Positions 61,883-64,000 of a stretch of DNA of 64,000 nt are shown here, piece after piece. The position numbers were made by a program, and so were the translations under genes. Under the pieces are notes generated by a model, which was given only the letters and a program-made list of their open reading frames with translations, ran no database searches and had not been told where the DNA came from. How positions within the stretch are numbered: position 1 is the stretch's first letter; each line of letters begins with the position of its first letter. Source of the DNA: Sarcocystis neurona (taxonomy: Eukaryota; Apicomplexa; Conoidasida; Eucoccidiorida; Sarcocystidae); NCBI GenBank assembly GCA_000727475.1, contig KL647333.1, positions 261,903 to 325,902 of the forward strand, read 5' to 3'.

Positions 61883-62110
61883 GTGTCCGAAAGCGAATTT
61901 GGCCACGATCTGGAATACTTCGTTAACCGTGGACTTTTTTACACACGTCAACATCAATCGAGCCTCCTGAAGGGGGCCGAACTCTTCCACCTGCTTAACA
62001 AAGATCCCCCGATCAACCAGAACGCGAGCAAAATAGTAAAACACCTCGAGCGCCTCACTACAACTTGGCGAAGGCTCAACATGTGGCGACGTGCCTCGTG
62101 TACATCGTGA
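61883..62110 (+). CDS. Coding-like segment inside repeat unit 2
   Basis: Within a 103-codon frame, the last 75 or so codons read like a helical protein: SESEFGHDLEYFVNRGLFYT, then SLLKGAELFHLLNKDPPI, then ASKIVKHLERLTTTWRRL, ending in TGA at 62108. Codon choice is varied and the hydrophobic spacing regular. The corresponding part of unit 1 falls in the assembly gap, so conservation cannot be tested inside this window. A minus-strand frame of 109 codons covers the same bases. No family is recognised. Confidence 0.22.
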   Translation: MSESEFGHDLEYFVNRGLFYTRQHQSSLLKGAELFHLLNKDPPINQNASKIVKHLERLTTTWRRLNMWRRASCTS

Positions 62111-62762
62111 AGCGTCGAGCCATCTAAGCGGTTTCTGACCTCCCTCTCCGTTCCTCTGCTTCTTGTATTCGCTTCTCGACACATTGGTTCACCAGCACAG
62201 AACGTAGGATTCTAAGTAATATAACATTCAACGCGCTCCACATAATCCGCTACTAATCATCCGTTAATGCAATGCTCCGTGACTGGGTGCACCACTGCAT
62301 TCGTGGGTATGAACAGTCGAAACAACGAAAGTCTACCACGCCATTGGTGACGACAACCTCCGTAACCTGTGGCCTGCTAGCAAACAGTAACGTAATCTGA
62401 GTGCAGCTCACTGAGCTTCTTCCGACCCGTGAATCCTAGACTTGCCCCATACTGTACACAAGGTAGAATCCAGAACATATCGCTGCAGTTCGCTGTTGAG
62501 GAGGTTTCGGTACAGCCAGCACAAACACGTAGCTAGCGCTACTTCGCGCCTAGATAAACGAAACGACATACCTAACCCTTTCCGGACCGTTGTCCTCGAA
62601 CGTCTTCGTCGGACGCTCCGCATCCCATTTTATCAGCGAAAGCACAGGGGCCGGCCTTCGCGAGCCTTTGTATGCGCGGCTCCATCCTGATCCTGCTTTC
62701 AGTATACTCCCGACCCGCGCATGCTTTTTCGAATGAACTGGCCCCGCAATAAACTCACGGGG

Positions 62763-64000
62763 GCGACGAACGTAGTTTGTGCTGTCGAAGCATCTGGCGA
62801 AGCACGCAAATGGATGCTATACATCACAACGCCATCCCGTCCAGCCCTGCACGTGGTAGCGCTGCAGCAGCATACCACAACACTTTATTCCTGCATGCTA
62901 GAACGAACCCTCACCTGTTGTCGCAGAAGTGGTCGGGTGACCAGTCCTGCGGTATCAAATCTTCGGGCCACACGCAGTGAAGTCACCCCACGCTTCACCT
63001 CTCGTTCATTTCCCTTACAGTCTAGAGGGTGCCCGACTTCAATTGATTCGGCAGTTCCTCTTTCCACATTGTTGCTGACGATACAAAGTTGGTCAACCCA
63101 ATAATACTCCTCCCAGCAAAGCGCCACCTCTGAGACACGTTATCGCGGGTGATGACAGAACAAGTGAAAGATCGATATGCAGCGCCACTTGTGCGTGGTG
63201 CTGCACAACACTGCACTCCTTGTCGTGCTCACGCGTCAGTCGTGGTCCTTCTCCTCGGTGTCATCTGTGCAAAACCACCCTTATCACACTTGTCGCTGCA
63301 GTCGCACGCACTTCATAGAAAATTTAATGCTCACGGGCGCACCGGGAGCCGTGAGCGGCTTGCTGCCCATTAAGAAATGCGCTGCATTCTGTTGCGCTGG
63401 AACCATGCGGAAGGAGCCGTGCGGGTGCCGCCTCTGTCTAGAGCTCTGAAACGTCTTCGACCACCGTTGTCAGGAAAGTCCAGGCATCAGAATAGACGCG
63501 GTTGTAAAACGTTGAAGAATAACGAAGGGATTTAATACACCAGGGATTCCACGAACTCCCGGAGCAGCTTGAGACACTTAACAAAAAGGAAGAGTAAGAA
63601 TTTATCATTAGTTCACCCCACTCGTGGCGCACTCCAACGCGTGAGACCGGGGGGCACATGAATGCCGCAGTGACGGACTGACTGCTCATGACACAGGACA
63701 TCGTTGCTTGCGCATCTGTGGGTGTTCCGCAGCAAACTCCCCCAGCGTGAGTCAAAAAGCGAATGCCATGCACAACGTCTAGTTCTTAATGCTGTTTGCT
63801 CCGGCTTCGTGGTCTGGTGCAGCTTTATCACAAGTGTTCCCCCACACAGGCAGCGTCGTCAGAAGCAGCATATGCGCTACACGATCCCTAAACATGTACA
63901 CAGCCGCACAACTACATAAAAGCGACACGGCTGCCTTAACGTCGTCGGTGGATCTCCACCGTAAAGCTCAGCATCTGTTAACGCAGTCGGTGCTCGCGAT
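62763..64000. repeat. Tandem repeat unit 3, truncated by window end
   Basis: Aligns with the first 1.2 kb of units 1 and 2, but is clearly more diverged from them than they are from each other, with several indels. Blocks still recognisable include GGCGACGAA at 62763 (55495 in unit 1), the TATCACACTTGTCGCTGCAG tract near 63280, and the CAGGACATC...TTGCGCATCT block near 63697 (56371 in unit 1). The minus-strand NCIYPAAWIILTVV segment here reads NRVYSDAWTFLTTVV. Confidence 0.75.

Larger units (their letters stand above)
59041..62762. repeat. Tandem repeat unit 2, about 3.7 kb, complete
   Basis: The only complete unit. It matches unit 1 on both sides of the gap and unit 3 from its start. Anchors in the same order are: the AAATGGA-type start block (55560, 59101, 62809), the CACCCGTCAGTC block (59514, with one mismatch at 63230), and the pyrimidine tract ending TTTCACACTTGTCGCTCCAG. 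The spacing to unit 3 is 3716 bases. Confidence 0.85.

Noticed and set aside
55495..64000. Tandem array as surface-antigen (SRS-type) gene cluster
   Set aside because: No signal peptide, conserved cysteine framework or GPI-anchor-like tail recurs between units, and changes between units are not biased toward silent sites.
1..64000. Insertion sequences, CRISPR arrays, operons, prokaryotic promoters or rRNA
   Set aside because: No repeats-with-spacers, transposase-like frames, ribosome-binding-site spacing or rRNA signature was seen on either strand.

Overview
The window looks like nuclear DNA of a eukaryote with sparse, intron-split genes. Base composition is roughly balanced. No open frame free of Ns exceeds 181 codons on either strand, about what stop-codon statistics allow in random sequence of this length. 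I see no operons, bacterial-type ribosome sites, rRNA, tRNA, insertion sequences or CRISPR arrays. Short AT and CA microsatellites, pyrimidine-tract-plus-YAG acceptors and GTRAG-type donors are present. A coccidian apicomplexan with low gene density would fit. CAG-type repeats typical of Eimeria are absent and the long single-exon ORFs usual in Toxoplasma are missing, but this placement is a weak inference and nothing in the sequence proves it.

Coding evidence is limited. From about 1 to 54.8 kb I could build only short multi-exon models in which acceptor, donor and codon phase agree. The better ones are 4706-5212 (+), 13466-13691 (+), 28097-28555 (+), 28904-29659 (-), 38553-38956 (+) and 49707-51019 (+). 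Two carry faint similarity to known families: an RPAP3/SPAG1-like N-terminal helix at 29.1-29.4 kb (-) and a major-facilitator (MFSD8/SPX-MFS-like) helix at 34.2 kb (+). The models at 28.1-28.6 kb (+) and 28.9-29.7 kb (-) would form a convergent pair. All models were chosen by eye from many possible splice combinations, so several may be chance; confidences are set accordingly. Long stretches between them show nothing I can support.

The strongest feature is non-standard. From about 54.8 kb to the right edge the sequence is a head-to-tail array of diverged units about 3.6-3.7 kb long: a partial 3' end, one unit interrupted by a 777-base assembly gap, one complete unit, and the start of another running off the window. 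No family is recognised and no long conserved reading frame runs through it. Two other unexplained structures are a perfect 14-bp hairpin with a CGTT loop at 25474-25505, and a 55-bp tandem duplication at 13331-13440 that repeats a TACTAAC box and an acceptor-like tract just ahead of a candidate exon.
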